Assembly (NCBI RefSeq): GCF_934636665.1
Contig: NZ_CAKUAT010000003.1
Span: 1-64,000 of the forward strand
Direction: 5' to 3'
DNA: 64,000 nt
DNA from: an uncultured Senegalimassilia sp.
GTDB lineage: Bacteria; Actinomycetota; Coriobacteriia; Coriobacteriales; Eggerthellaceae
Part shown: positions 30,154-39,492 of the stretch, piece after piece
How positions within the stretch are numbered: the stretch's first letter is position 1
Layout: the number at the start of each line of letters is the position of its first letter
Notes under the pieces: generated by a model
Told to the model about the DNA's origin: nothing
What the model saw: only the letters and a program-made list of their open reading frames with translations
Database searches by the model: none
Program-made: the position numbers and the translations under genes

Positions 30154-30954
30154 TTACGGGCGCAGGCCCATGCCGCCTTCCAGCGTGATGGTCTCGCCGC
30201 TCATGAACTTGAAGTCGGGACCGCACAGCTGCACGACGGCGCGACCGATTTCAGTCTCGACATTGCCGTAGTGACCCATCGGAGGCATGTGCACGTTGGC
30301 CTCGTAGGCCTCGGGGTACTGCTCCTTGAAATTCTCAAGCGCAGCGGTCCAAGCCAGCGGGCAGACCACGTTGGCGTTGATGCCGTCGGGGCCCCACTCG
30401 GTGGCGGCGACGCGCGTCAGACCGCGGATGCCCTCCTTGGCTGCGGCGTAAGCGCACTGGCCGTAGTTGCCGAACAGACCGGCGCCGCTGGCGAAGTTCA
30501 CCACGGAGCCCTTCGTCTCCTTCAGATACGGATAGCACGCCTGCATGTAGTAGAAGGCCGCGTACAGGCCGGAATACAGCGCCAAGTCGAACTGGGCGGT
30601 GGTGTGGTCGGCGATGGTGACGCCGGAAGCGGAGGCCTGTGCGTTGTTCACCAGCGCGTCGATGCGCCCAAACTCGGCCATGACCTGGTCGACGGCGGCT
30701 TGCACGACGGCCTGGTTATCGGCCTGAGCGTTCACGTCGGCCTGGATGGGCAGCACGCGGATGCCGAACTCGCCCTCAAGGCGCTCCTTGGCGGCTTCGA
30801 GCTTTTTCACGTTACGGCCGGTGATGGCAAGGTTTGCGCCCTCTTTGGCGAAGGCGGTGGCGATGCCGAACCCGATGGAGCCCGCGGAACCGTCCTTCAG
30901 CGCCGCAAAGCCTGCTCCGGTGATGATGATGGTTTTGCCGGTGAAGTAACCCAT
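30154..30954 (-). CDS. short-chain dehydrogenase/reductase
   Basis: The 266-residue oxidoreductase has an SDR Rossmann fold (IIITGAGFAALKDGSAGSIGFGIA, a longer glycine loop than usual), NNAQASAS, a Ser-rich strand VVNFASGAG and the YAAAK catalytic pair. The end GETITLEGGMGLRP is typical of the FabG-like group. The ATG at 30954 follows GGGAG. It is divergent from the MocR regulator at 31209, with three regular direct repeats between them, so it is the likely target. The substrate is unknown. Confidence 0.9.
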   Translation of the reverse strand: MGYFTGKTIIITGAGFAALKDGSAGSIGFGIATAFAKEGANLAITGRNVKKLEAAKERLEGEFGIRVLPIQADVNAQADNQAVVQAAVDQVMAEFGRIDALVNNAQASASGVTIADHTTAQFDLALYSGLYAAFYYMQACYPYLKETKGSVVNFASGAGLFGNYGQCAYAAAKEGIRGLTRVAATEWGPDGINANVVCPLAWTAALENFKEQYPEAYEANVHMPPMGHYGNVETEIGRAVVQLCGPDFKFMSGETITLEGGMGLRP

Positions 30955-31076
30955 GTTCGTCTCCCGTCTTCGTGTGCCCTTGGCGAAGATGAAAATGGCC
31001 ACAACGGCCAAGGAATCGTTGCGGCCTGATTTAATGAGCGAGATAAGTGTAATCGCTATTTGGTTTGGTCAAAAGA

Positions 31077-31123
31077 ACCAAAACAGTGATAGTTTTACGT
31101 ACCAGATAGACCAGTTGCACCAG
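31077..31123. promoter_or_regulatory. ACCAG direct repeats, candidate MocR operator
   Basis: ACCAG occurs at 31101, 31110 and 31119, exactly nine bases apart, with a further ACCA at 31077 inside an imperfect TTTGG/CCAAA dyad. They lie between the divergent SDR and MocR genes. MocR-type regulators often bind direct repeats, but this link is inferred. Confidence 0.5.
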
Positions 31124-31208
31124 TTCGTTCAACCGCTTAAACCGGCCGTTCCCGCTGCAAGCGCACCGAAAAACGCGCTTTTGGGGCCGTACGCGAAAGG
31201 ATTAGCCC

Positions 31209-32993
31209 ATGTCGGCATCTCAGCACGCAGGTATGCTTACGTACGATTTGCGCTCGCGCGGCACCAGTTCGCTTTACGAATTCCTATACCAGTCCATTCG
31301 CGAGGACATCGCGCGCGGTCGAATCCCCTGCGGAACGAAGCTACCGTCCAAGCGCAACCTTGCCCAGCACCTCGACATCGGCGTGGCAACGGTTACGGCC
31401 GCCTACGATCAGCTGATCACGGAAGGGTTCGTACGCACCGAGCAGCGCCGCGGCTATTTCGTGGAAGATGTATCGGAGTTCCGGTGTAAACCGGTTACAC
31501 CCCAGGTCAAAGATTTAAATAGCGAAGACAACAATGCTTTTGGCGCTGGAAGGGACGCTTACGACACGACGGTGGGGAGCATTTTTGCTGAGTATGGTGC
31601 TCGGGACAGAGCGATGGGATCCGCTTTTGCTGGGCGCGATGGCGGGCATCGTGGAGCTACCGAAGGCCCCACGGATTCCGCTGGCGGCTCCGGCGTTGCC
31701 GGAGGTTCTGCATATGTCGCTGGCGTCAATGACGCAAGTGATTCCCGCAAGGCTGCAGCTACGAACGCCAACTCGAATAATCTCATCACCGGCTCCTCCG
31801 CGGTTTTCACCGGCGAAACCCCCCAGGCGATCGAGCGCGCTCGCGACCCGGAATACTTCGTGGACTTGAAGGCCAACCGTACGAGCGTGTCGCTGTTCCC
31901 GGCTACGGTGTGGGGGCGCTACATGCGCGAGGCGCTTTCGCTTCCGAGCGATAACCTGCTGCGATCGATTCCGTTCAACGGCCTGCCCGAGCTGCGCCGC
32001 GCCATCGCGTCGTACCTGCGGCGCACGCGCGGCATGGACGTTTCGCCCGATTGCATCATCATCGGCGCGGGCAGCGAGTACCTGTACGGCCGCCTGCTGC
32101 AAATGCTCGGTCCAACCACCACATTCGCCATGGAAAACCCCGGCTATCGCAAGTTCGCCGCCATCTCCAAGGCGTTCGGCAACCCCTGGCGGCCGGTTCC
32201 CATTGACGAATCGGGTCTGCTGGTCGACGAGCTTGAGGAATCGGGCGCCGATGTGGTGCACGTTTCGCCGGCCAATCATTTCCCCACGGGCATCGTCATG
32301 CCCATCAAGCGGCGCTTGGAGCTGTTCGAGTGGGCGAACCGCGCGCGCAAGCGCTACATCATCGAGGACGACTACGACAGCGAGTTCCGTTACAGCGGAC
32401 GCTTGATCATGCCGCTGTTCGCCGACGATGCGTCTGACAAGGTGATTTACCTGAACGCCTTCTCCAAGACCATGGTGCCCAGCCTGCGTATCAGCTACAT
32501 GGTGCTGCCGCCGAAGCTGCTGGCGCGCTACGTGGACACCATGAGCTTCTATTCGTGCACGGTTTCCAGCTTCGAGCAGTACGCGCTGGCGCGCTTTATC
32601 GACGAGGGTCACCTTGAGCGGCACATCAATCGCACGCGCAACTTCTATCGTCGCCAACGTGAGGCGGTTTTGCGCGAGATCGCGCAATCGCCGCTGGCGG
32701 AAATCTCGCACGTGGAGGAGCGAAACGCGGGCACGCACTTCTTGCTGTACGTGCGCACCAGCCTTACGCACGACCAGGTCAGACAGCGCGGCGCGGAGCA
32801 AGGGCTTAACATCTCGCTGTTTAACGACTACCTGCTGCGCGACGGCGACGGGTTGAGCGAGCGCACAACGAAGCGTTTTGAGAAGTATTCGAACGGCGAA
32901 ACCGCGCTGGTGCTGAACTACGCCGGCATCGAGCCGGATCGGCTGTCGGAAACGGTGCGCCGCCTAGCATGCGTATTCCCGGAGTGCGAATAG
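31209..32993 (+). CDS. MocR-family GntR/aminotransferase regulator
   Basis: The 594-residue protein has an N-terminal GntR winged helix (about 20-95, LYEFLYQSIREDIARGRIPCGTKLPSKRNLAQHLDIGVATVTAAY) and a C-terminal fold-type I PLP aminotransferase-like domain (about 220-590; NHFPTG, EDDYDSEFRY, and the PLP lysine in NAFSKTMVPSLR). The linker of about 110 residues is rich in Gly, Ala and Ser and longer than usual. It probably regulates the divergent SDR gene in response to an amino compound or PLP. Confidence 0.93.
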   Translation: MSASQHAGMLTYDLRSRGTSSLYEFLYQSIREDIARGRIPCGTKLPSKRNLAQHLDIGVATVTAAYDQLITEGFVRTEQRRGYFVEDVSEFRCKPVTPQVKDLNSEDNNAFGAGRDAYDTTVGSIFAEYGARDRAMGSAFAGRDGGHRGATEGPTDSAGGSGVAGGSAYVAGVNDASDSRKAAATNANSNNLITGSSAVFTGETPQAIERARDPEYFVDLKANRTSVSLFPATVWGRYMREALSLPSDNLLRSIPFNGLPELRRAIASYLRRTRGMDVSPDCIIIGAGSEYLYGRLLQMLGPTTTFAMENPGYRKFAAISKAFGNPWRPVPIDESGLLVDELEESGADVVHVSPANHFPTGIVMPIKRRLELFEWANRARKRYIIEDDYDSEFRYSGRLIMPLFADDASDKVIYLNAFSKTMVPSLRISYMVLPPKLLARYVDTMSFYSCTVSSFEQYALARFIDEGHLERHINRTRNFYRRQREAVLREIAQSPLAEISHVEERNAGTHFLLYVRTSLTHDQVRQRGAEQGLNISLFNDYLLRDGDGLSERTTKRFEKYSNGETALVLNYAGIEPDRLSETVRRLACVFPECE

Positions 32994-33159
32994 CGCCTCC
33001 ATCAACAGCCCCTCAACGTCCCGTCAACGACGGGTAAGCATCCTGCGCAGGTTTCGTGGCCAGCATTTTCGCTTGCGAAGCCCGCCGTACAATGGCGGCG
33101 AAGCGAAGGATACGGAATGAACGCGCGGCGCATGGGGCGCTGCGGCGAAGGAGGCAAGC

Positions 33160-33954
33160 ATGATCAAACTCATCGCATCGGATATGGACGGCACGCTTCT
33201 GGACGGCGAAGGCAATGTGCCGCCAGAGACGTTCGACCTGATCAAGCGCCTGAAAACCGCGGGCATCGGCTTCGTGGCGTCCTCGGGCAGGCGCTTCGAC
33301 ACGCTGCAGGAGCTGTTCGCCCCCGTGAGCGGCGAAATGGACTTTGTCGCCTCCAACGGCGCGCAGGTGGTGGTTGCAGGTCAGCTTGTGGACCGCGAGG
33401 TGTACAGCCACGCTGCGCTGCGCAGGCTCAAGGACGTGGTCGACCTGTTCGACGGCTTGCACCTGGTGGTGTACGACCGCAAGATCTCCTATCTGCTTGA
33501 CGACGAGGAGCGCTTCGAGCGCGAGCTGGACAAAAACCTGCCGAATCCGCTACGTGTGCGCGACCTGCCGTGCCCCGACACCAGCATCATCAAAGCCTCC
33601 ATCTACGTGGACGACGCCGTTATGGACATGGCCTACATCCTAGAACGTGAGATGGGCGAGGACTTCGTGTTCGCGCCGTCCGGCCGCAAGTGGATCGACG
33701 TTATGCAGCGCGGCGTGAGCAAGGCCACGGGTATCAAACAGGTGATGGCCGCGCGCCACGCCCGCGCCGAGGAAGTGGTGGCGTTTGGCGACTCCATGAA
33801 CGACTACGAGATCATGCGCATGGTCGGCACGAGCATCGCCATGGGCAACGCCCGCTCCGCCATCAAAGAGATCTCCACCAAGGTCATCGGCCCCAACACC
33901 GAGCACGCCGTCCAACGCGAGCTGGAAGCCCTGCTCAGCATGATGGGGAAGTAG
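33160..33954 (+). CDS. Cof-type HAD-IIB family phosphatase
   Basis: The 264-residue cytoplasmic hydrolase has HAD motif I ASDMDGTLLD, motif II SSGRRF, a C2B cap, the conserved Lys in VSKATGIKQ and motif IV FGDSMNDYEIM. Family members dephosphorylate sugar phosphates or cofactors such as FMN and PLP. GAAGGAGG precedes the start. It stands alone; the substrate is not predictable. Confidence 0.92.
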   Translation: MIKLIASDMDGTLLDGEGNVPPETFDLIKRLKTAGIGFVASSGRRFDTLQELFAPVSGEMDFVASNGAQVVVAGQLVDREVYSHAALRRLKDVVDLFDGLHLVVYDRKISYLLDDEERFERELDKNLPNPLRVRDLPCPDTSIIKASIYVDDAVMDMAYILEREMGEDFVFAPSGRKWIDVMQRGVSKATGIKQVMAARHARAEEVVAFGDSMNDYEIMRMVGTSIAMGNARSAIKEISTKVIGPNTEHAVQRELEALLSMMGK

Positions 33955-33976
33955 CGGCATTTCGCACACCCTTCGA

Positions 33977-34007
33977 AAACCACCCTGGTCACAGGCTTAA
34001 ACCACCC
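33977..34007. promoter_or_regulatory. paired AAACCACCC direct repeats upstream of the reductase operon
   Basis: AAACCACCC occurs at 33977-33985 and 33999-34007, 22 bases apart (about two helical turns), about 100 bases before the cytochrome gene. They are candidate regulator sites, perhaps for the LuxR protein at 36430. Confidence 0.4.
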
Positions 34008-34110
34008 TTTTCGGATGTGCAGCACCAAAGGGTTTCCTCCTACTATCCTGCTTGTCGAGCGTCGCGCTTCAGCGGCGAATGAGAAGCACATGAAGGAACA
34101 GGAGGACCTT

Positions 34111-34707
34111 ATGAGCGAAAGCGAGCACACGGGCAGGTTCGCGCGGAACAAGCGAAATCGCACCATTGCCACGGTGTGCGTGGTAGCAGCCGTGGCGGTT
34201 GCGGCAGTAGGAGGGTTCACGGTCTGGCATAACCAGCCCAGCTTCTGCAACAGCATCTGCCACACGCCCATGAACGCGTATGTGGAAAGCTATTACAACA
34301 CCGACGGGACTATGCTTGCCAACGCGCACATGAAGGCGGGCAAGGACTGCCTGACGTGTCACGAGCCGAAGATCGACGAGCAGGTTGTCGAGGGTATGCA
34401 CTGGGTGACCGGCGACTACACGTTCGATGAGGACACGCAGCATCTGGTGAGCCGCAGCGGCGAGTTCGCCACCCAGGAGTTCTGCCTTAATGAATCGTGC
34501 CACAACATGGACCTTGACAAGCTTAAGAAGAAGACCGAGTGGATGGCCTGGAATCCGCACGACTTCAGCGAGCATGGCGTCACCGACTGCGGCGACTGCC
34601 ACAAGATGCACAGCCAGTCCGTCATCACCTGCTCGGAGTGCCATTACCAGGCTGCCGAGGATGTGCCCGAGGGCTGGGATAGCATCCCGTATCGCGAGAA
34701 GAAATAG
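34111..34707 (+). CDS. membrane-anchored multiheme cytochrome c, NapC/NrfH-like
   Basis: The 198-residue protein has one N-terminal membrane anchor (about 15-38) and an external heme domain. Cys/His motifs in order are FCNSICH (CX3CH), CLTCH, FCLNESCH (CX4CH), CGDCH and CSECH, so up to five hemes, two with non-standard spacing. NapC/NrfH-type anchors take electrons from menaquinol and pass them to an external reductase, here surely the flavoprotein encoded 16 bp downstream. ATG 34111 has AGGAGG five bases upstream and is preferred over the upstream in-frame ATG. Paralog of the product at 51528. Confidence 0.9.
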   Translation: MSESEHTGRFARNKRNRTIATVCVVAAVAVAAVGGFTVWHNQPSFCNSICHTPMNAYVESYYNTDGTMLANAHMKAGKDCLTCHEPKIDEQVVEGMHWVTGDYTFDEDTQHLVSRSGEFATQEFCLNESCHNMDLDKLKKKTEWMAWNPHDFSEHGVTDCGDCHKMHSQSVITCSECHYQAAEDVPEGWDSIPYREKK

Positions 34708-34723
34708 GGAAGGGGGAACGATT

Positions 34724-36211
34724 ATGAACGTCAAAGGCAACGATGTTTCCCGTCGCGGCTTCCTTACGGGCGCGCTGACCTTCGGCATGGGGGCGATGGC
34801 GATGGGCCTGACGGGCTGCGGCACTCCGCGAACCCTTGAGGCGGAAGCTGCGAAGAACACCATCGACGGCGGAGAGTACGACATCGTCGTGGTAGGCGCA
34901 GGCGGCGCAGGCATGGCTGCGGCCGTGGGTGCGGTCGATCAGGGCGCAAAAGTGCTGCTTTTGGAGAAGATGCCGGTAGCAGGCGGCAACACCTGCTTCG
35001 CCGAGGGCGGTATGAACGCATGCTGCACGAAGTTCCAGAAGGCCGCCGGCATCGAGGACAGCGTCGATCTCATGTCCTCCGATACTTACGCGGGCGGTCA
35101 TGAGAAGGGCAACATGGAGCTCATCCGCCACATGTGCGCCGGCTCAAGCGACGCTATCGACTGGCTTGATTCCATGGGGATCACGCTGTCGAAGCTTGGC
35201 ACGTCGGGCGGTGCGTCGGTCAAGCGCATCCATCGCCCCGAGTCGGGCGAGGCCGTTGGCAAGTACATCGTGAAGGGCATGACCGAGCAATGCCGTCAGC
35301 GCGGCGTGTCCGCCGTGTGCAACACGAAGGTCGAGGAGATCGTCATGGACGACGGCAAGGTGGCGGGAGTCCGTGCCACCGACCCCAACGGCCTGCCCAT
35401 CGAGTATCGCTGCCGTGCGCTCATCGTGGCAACGGGCGGCTTCGGCGCCAACAGCGAGATGCTGGCGCAGTATCGTCCCGAGCTTCGCGACGCCGTGACC
35501 ACCAACCAGCCGGGAACGCAGGGCGACGGCATCTTGTTCTCCCAGGCCGTGGGCGCCGACACCGTCGATATCGACCAGATCCAGGTGCATCCGACCGTCG
35601 AGCAGACCACCGCAACCCTGCTGTCCGAGAACATCCGCGGCGACGGCGCCATTTTGGTGAACACCAACGGCGTGCGCTTCACCAACGAGCTGCTCACGCG
35701 CGACCGCGTGTCCGAAGCGGAATGGGCGCAGCCCGGGCGCGGCGCGTTCGCCGTGTTCGACCAGTCGGTGCACGACAACAACCTGTCGGTTGAGGAGAAG
35801 TTCGTTTCGCGCGGGCTTATCCACGTGGCCAACACCTTCGAGGAGCTGGCGCAGAAGATGGGCGTGCCGGTCGATGCGTTCGTGACCACGGTGACGTCGT
35901 ACAACGACAACATCGCCAACGGCGTGGACGACCCCATGGGGCGCACGAAGAGCCTGAACCCCCTGGAAAAGGCGCCGTACTATGCGCTTCCCGTCGCACC
36001 GGGCGTGCATCATTGCATGGGCGGCCTTCGCGTGAACGCCGCAGCCGAGGTACTCGACGCCGATGGCAACGTGATCCCGGGCCTGTTCGCCGCTGGCGAG
36101 GTTACCGGCGGCATCCATGGCGGCAACCGTCTTGGCGGCAACGCTGTGTGCGACATCAACGTCAACGGCCGTCAGGCGCAGGAAACCGCGTGCGCATACG
36201 TTTTCGCATAA
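34724..36211 (+). CDS. Tat-exported FAD-dependent reductase, fumarate-reductase flavoprotein family
   Basis: The 495-residue protein starts with a twin-arginine signal (SRRGFLTGALTFGMG) containing a possible lipobox (GLTGC). The FAD-binding domain begins IVVVGAGGAGMAAAVGA, followed by EKMPVAGGNT, the capping domain, HPTVEQTT, DQSVHDNN and the closing GGIHGGNRLGGNAVCDINVNGRQA. These are hallmarks of flavocytochrome-c-type fumarate or urocanate reductases. It pairs with the cytochrome upstream, as in the cardiac glycoside reductase pair of Eggerthella lenta. It likely reduces an external acceptor for anaerobic respiration; the acceptor is unknown. A terminator follows. Confidence 0.92.
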   Translation: MNVKGNDVSRRGFLTGALTFGMGAMAMGLTGCGTPRTLEAEAAKNTIDGGEYDIVVVGAGGAGMAAAVGAVDQGAKVLLLEKMPVAGGNTCFAEGGMNACCTKFQKAAGIEDSVDLMSSDTYAGGHEKGNMELIRHMCAGSSDAIDWLDSMGITLSKLGTSGGASVKRIHRPESGEAVGKYIVKGMTEQCRQRGVSAVCNTKVEEIVMDDGKVAGVRATDPNGLPIEYRCRALIVATGGFGANSEMLAQYRPELRDAVTTNQPGTQGDGILFSQAVGADTVDIDQIQVHPTVEQTTATLLSENIRGDGAILVNTNGVRFTNELLTRDRVSEAEWAQPGRGAFAVFDQSVHDNNLSVEEKFVSRGLIHVANTFEELAQKMGVPVDAFVTTVTSYNDNIANGVDDPMGRTKSLNPLEKAPYYALPVAPGVHHCMGGLRVNAAAEVLDADGNVIPGLFAAGEVTGGIHGGNRLGGNAVCDINVNGRQAQETACAYVFA

Positions 36212-36236
36212 TAGAAGACGTTGAGCGTGTATGCAA

Positions 36237-36270
36237 AAAAGCCGGAAGCGCAATCGCTCTTCCGGCTTTT
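36237..36270 (+). terminator. intrinsic terminator
   Basis: AAAAGCCGGAAG (36237-36248) pairs perfectly with CTTCCGGCTTTT (36259-36270), loop of 10, after the flavoprotein gene. Confidence 0.88.
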
Positions 36271-36394
36271 GCGCGTAATCAGCCAGTGGACGATGCGGGG
36301 CTTGCGCGAGGCTTTGCTTCGGAGGTGGGAAACGTTGAGGATCGCCTGCATCGCCAATACGACAACGTGCTTGCATCGATCCGACAAGTACGCT

Positions 36395-36403
36395 TGCTAT
36401 AAT
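36395..36403 (+). promoter_or_regulatory. extended -10 promoter of the membrane LuxR gene
   Basis: TGCTATAAT is a perfect -10 box with the TGn extension, 27 bases before the start codon. TTGCAT at 36371 is too far to be a normal -35. Confidence 0.65.
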
Positions 36404-36429
36404 TATGCGCTTGAAAGAGGGAGGGGCGC

Positions 36430-38028
36430 ATGAACGACGAGATTTCCATGGCCGCACGGCGCGTTCATACGACAAGCTGGCAAGAGTTCAGGTCCACGTA
36501 TGGGCCGAGGTTCGCCGCCTGCTTCATGGGCTTGATCGCCATTCGCGTATGGACGCAATGCTGTCTGTACGATCGGTATACGGCAACCGATTCGGGCGCC
36601 GTCACCATTATCGGCAACATGACGCGCGTCGCCCTCATCTTCGTCCTCATGCTCGTGTTCTCCCGTATCCCGCTGAGCGGGCGCGCCCGAAGGGCTCTTG
36701 ACGTGCTATCGATGACGGCGATGACGCTGGCGCCTGCGCTTTTGCTTGTGCAAATAGAATATCCGACGTTGCCGATCGGCATTCCCGCATCCATGCTTGC
36801 AGGATTGGGCATCGTGTGGGGCGGCGGCATGTGGATCACGTTCTTCGACCGCTTGGACGAGGGCGAGGCGCTTATCTACTCGTTCGCATGCCTGGGAATC
36901 AGCGCGCTTTTGGGCTTCGTTCTAGGATTCTTGCCGTTGCCTGCCGTGTTTGCCATCGGTTTGTTCATGCCTACGCTGTCGTTCGTGTTGTTCAAACAAG
37001 CTATGGACACGCTCGATGCGCGGGAGAACGTCATTCCCGAACCGAAACGCGACCGCGTCTACGACCACGAGAGCAAAACGCTTTCCCTGCGAATCCTTAT
37101 CGCCATTGCGTTGCTTGATTTCGCGCTTGGCGTGGCGCGCGGGTTCCCGGAGGGCACTTCCATCGTTTTGGCGCCTTCGTTCCAACTTGCTCACCAGATC
37201 GCCGTGGCAGCGCTGTGCACCGGCATCATCTGGTGGGTGCTCGTGCGGGGCCGTGGTTTGAGCTTCGGGGCGATGTGGTGGCTCGAGGTTGCCCTCATGG
37301 TCACCGGCGTGCTGCTTATCGTATCCCTTGACCAGGCACAATTCGGGGCGATGCTCATCACCGTATCGAATACGTTCATGATCGGGCTGTTGTGGTATGG
37401 CGTATATGATTATTGCCGTCATAGCTCCATTCCGTCGTATCTGGTTCTCGCCGCCGTTTGGGCGACCCATTTGCTTCCGCGCGAAGCTGGCCGCTACCTG
37501 ATTTTCCTGTTTGGGCCCCAACTTGGGCAGTCGATGCTCGTCATAGCCGCATTGGTGTGCCTGCTTGCGCTGAGCATGGCTGTGATGTTGCGGGGCAGCC
37601 AGCCGAAAGCACGGCGATTCTTCGCCACCTTCGGCACGCCCGATGCGCGCAAGGATGCTTTGGAACGCACCGTGGTGGCGGAAGCTGCGCCTGGGCACTG
37701 CATCTCCGGAGAGATGCAGCCGATGTCGGTTGCCGCTGCGCCCGAGGAAACGCCCAACGAGCAAGATGTCCACGATGTTGATGTTGAGGGCACGACGTTC
37801 GAGGATGGTCTGCGCGCTCGCTGCTCTGCGCTGCAAGCGCGTTTCGATTTGACCGATCGAGAAACCGATATGGTCTGGTATTTGGCGCAAGGACGTAGCA
37901 AGGCGTTTATCAGCCAAGAACTCCACCTCTCGGAAAACACCGTGAAAAGCTATACGCGCAATGTGTACTCGAAGCTTTGCATCCACTCCAAACAAGAATT
38001 GCTCGATGTGTTGAGCGAGACCAGCTAG
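36430..38028 (+). CDS. LuxR-family regulator with polytopic membrane N-terminus
   Basis: The 532-residue protein has about ten to twelve hydrophobic helices (residues about 25-390) and a C-terminal LuxR helix-turn-helix (about 468-530: LTDRETDMVWYLAQGRS, ISQELHLSENTVKSYTRNVYSKL, HSKQELLDVL). This architecture is characteristic of Eggerthellaceae, where such regulators often sit beside flavoprotein reductase operons and are thought to sense small molecules. It follows the cytochrome/flavoprotein pair but has its own promoter. A role in inducing that operon is inferred. Confidence 0.9.
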   Translation: MNDEISMAARRVHTTSWQEFRSTYGPRFAACFMGLIAIRVWTQCCLYDRYTATDSGAVTIIGNMTRVALIFVLMLVFSRIPLSGRARRALDVLSMTAMTLAPALLLVQIEYPTLPIGIPASMLAGLGIVWGGGMWITFFDRLDEGEALIYSFACLGISALLGFVLGFLPLPAVFAIGLFMPTLSFVLFKQAMDTLDARENVIPEPKRDRVYDHESKTLSLRILIAIALLDFALGVARGFPEGTSIVLAPSFQLAHQIAVAALCTGIIWWVLVRGRGLSFGAMWWLEVALMVTGVLLIVSLDQAQFGAMLITVSNTFMIGLLWYGVYDYCRHSSIPSYLVLAAVWATHLLPREAGRYLIFLFGPQLGQSMLVIAALVCLLALSMAVMLRGSQPKARRFFATFGTPDARKDALERTVVAEAAPGHCISGEMQPMSVAAAPEETPNEQDVHDVDVEGTTFEDGLRARCSALQARFDLTDRETDMVWYLAQGRSKAFISQELHLSENTVKSYTRNVYSKLCIHSKQELLDVLSETS

Positions 38029-38138
38029 AAGCGTTTGGCAAACAAGTTGGCCGCTGCTGCACCACACAAAGAGCAGCATCGCAGCCCAACCGAATTGGAC
38101 TGCCGACAGCCGGCCCGAGAACGCGGGCGATGCCCCGA

Positions 38139-39323
38139 TCAAGCCTGCGCGCCGTCAAGCTTCTTGATGACGATGGACAGCAGTGCAACCGCAAGGGCAA
38201 TGGCGGCAAGCGTGAGCATGACGGGCGTGAGCCCGAAAGCGTCGCCGGCCATGCCTAGGAACGGCTCCGCCACGCCTCCAAGGCAGATGGCCACGCCGTA
38301 CGTCAAGCCAGACGCCATGCCCAGATGCTGCGGCACATACCCCATACCCACGGCAACCGCGGAAGGGTAGAACAGGTCAACCCCGATGGCCAACACCGCG
38401 GTCAGCGCCAATGCCAGCCCGACCGAGGAGCCGTTCAGCGCGAACGCGGCCCCGGCGAGAGCGGTAACGGTTAAGCAGGCAATGGTGAGCCTGTGCGCGC
38501 CGATTGCTTCGGAGGTGCGGCCGGAAAGCGCGGTGCCTACCATGCCGGCAACGGAGAACAGCGAGATTGCCAACGAGCTTGCCGCCTCGGTTTGCCCGAG
38601 CACGTTCATAAGGAACAGCGGGATGAAGGCCATGAAGCCGTAGCTGAGGACGGATCGAAGCGACAGCGTGACCATGATCAGCCCGAACAATCCCCAACGT
38701 TCGGGACGCTCCATGACCGCCGCATCGGACACAGCGACGGCGTTGAGCGCTTTGAAGCGGCCGTTGTGCAAGAAGAGCGCCGCCGCGCACAACATCGTGG
38801 GCACGAGAAACACGGCAAGCCCGTGCATGCCGAATAACGACAGCGAAACAGCGGCCATAATCGGCCCGATGAAGAAGCCCACGTTGCCGCCGACGGCGAA
38901 GATGCTCATGCCGTTGCCCTTGCGCGCACCGGCTGCCAGGTTGGAGATGCGACCGCCTTCCGCATGGAACATGGCCACGCCGAACCCGCATACCAGAGCG
39001 CTTGCCACGATAAGCGGATACGAGCTGGACCAGCCGATACCTGCCATGCCCGCACCGGCCAGCAACACCCCGAGCCCCATGAACCACGGGCATGCGCGAC
39101 GGTCGCTTATCCAGCCGAACAGCGGCTGCACCACGGCCGAGACCACATTGGCTGCGAACACCAGCATAACGGCTTGCGTATACGAGTACCCGTCCACCAC
39201 CAGGAAGGGCAGTACCGCGGAAAGCGCACCTTGGTTGATGTCCGAGCACGCATGCCCGAGCATCGCCAAATAATTTGAAACCCGATCGCCATTTCGCGAT
39301 GGATGTGCGGTCATGGTAGCCAT
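38139..39323 (-). CDS. MFS transporter, fosmidomycin-resistance (Fsr)-like
   Basis: The 394-residue membrane protein has twelve predicted helices and Fsr-type motifs: HACSDINQGALSAVLPFL, QPLFGWISDRR, GFGVAMFHAEGGR and GMSIFAVGGNVGFFIGPI. Fsr relatives export drugs or small anionic compounds. The ATG at 39323 is chosen because AGGAGG lies 11 bases upstream; the longer frame to 39383 has no clear site. It is convergent with the membrane LuxR gene. Substrate unknown. Confidence 0.87.
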   Translation of the reverse strand: MATMTAHPSRNGDRVSNYLAMLGHACSDINQGALSAVLPFLVVDGYSYTQAVMLVFAANVVSAVVQPLFGWISDRRACPWFMGLGVLLAGAGMAGIGWSSSYPLIVASALVCGFGVAMFHAEGGRISNLAAGARKGNGMSIFAVGGNVGFFIGPIMAAVSLSLFGMHGLAVFLVPTMLCAAALFLHNGRFKALNAVAVSDAAVMERPERWGLFGLIMVTLSLRSVLSYGFMAFIPLFLMNVLGQTEAASSLAISLFSVAGMVGTALSGRTSEAIGAHRLTIACLTVTALAGAAFALNGSSVGLALALTAVLAIGVDLFYPSAVAVGMGYVPQHLGMASGLTYGVAICLGGVAEPFLGMAGDAFGLTPVMLTLAAIALAVALLSIVIKKLDGAQA

Positions 39324-39492
39324 GGACCCGCCTGCCTCCTTCCTTCTTGATTGAAGTGAGCCCAACCGGTAAAGCTTGCTCATATTGGTCTTGAAACGAA
39401 CGCGTGTTCGATGTTACCATAAAAGAAAAGGGATGGCAGCAGATATTTTCTGCAACCATCCCGAAAGATTCGATCGTTCGACTCGGTGCGCT

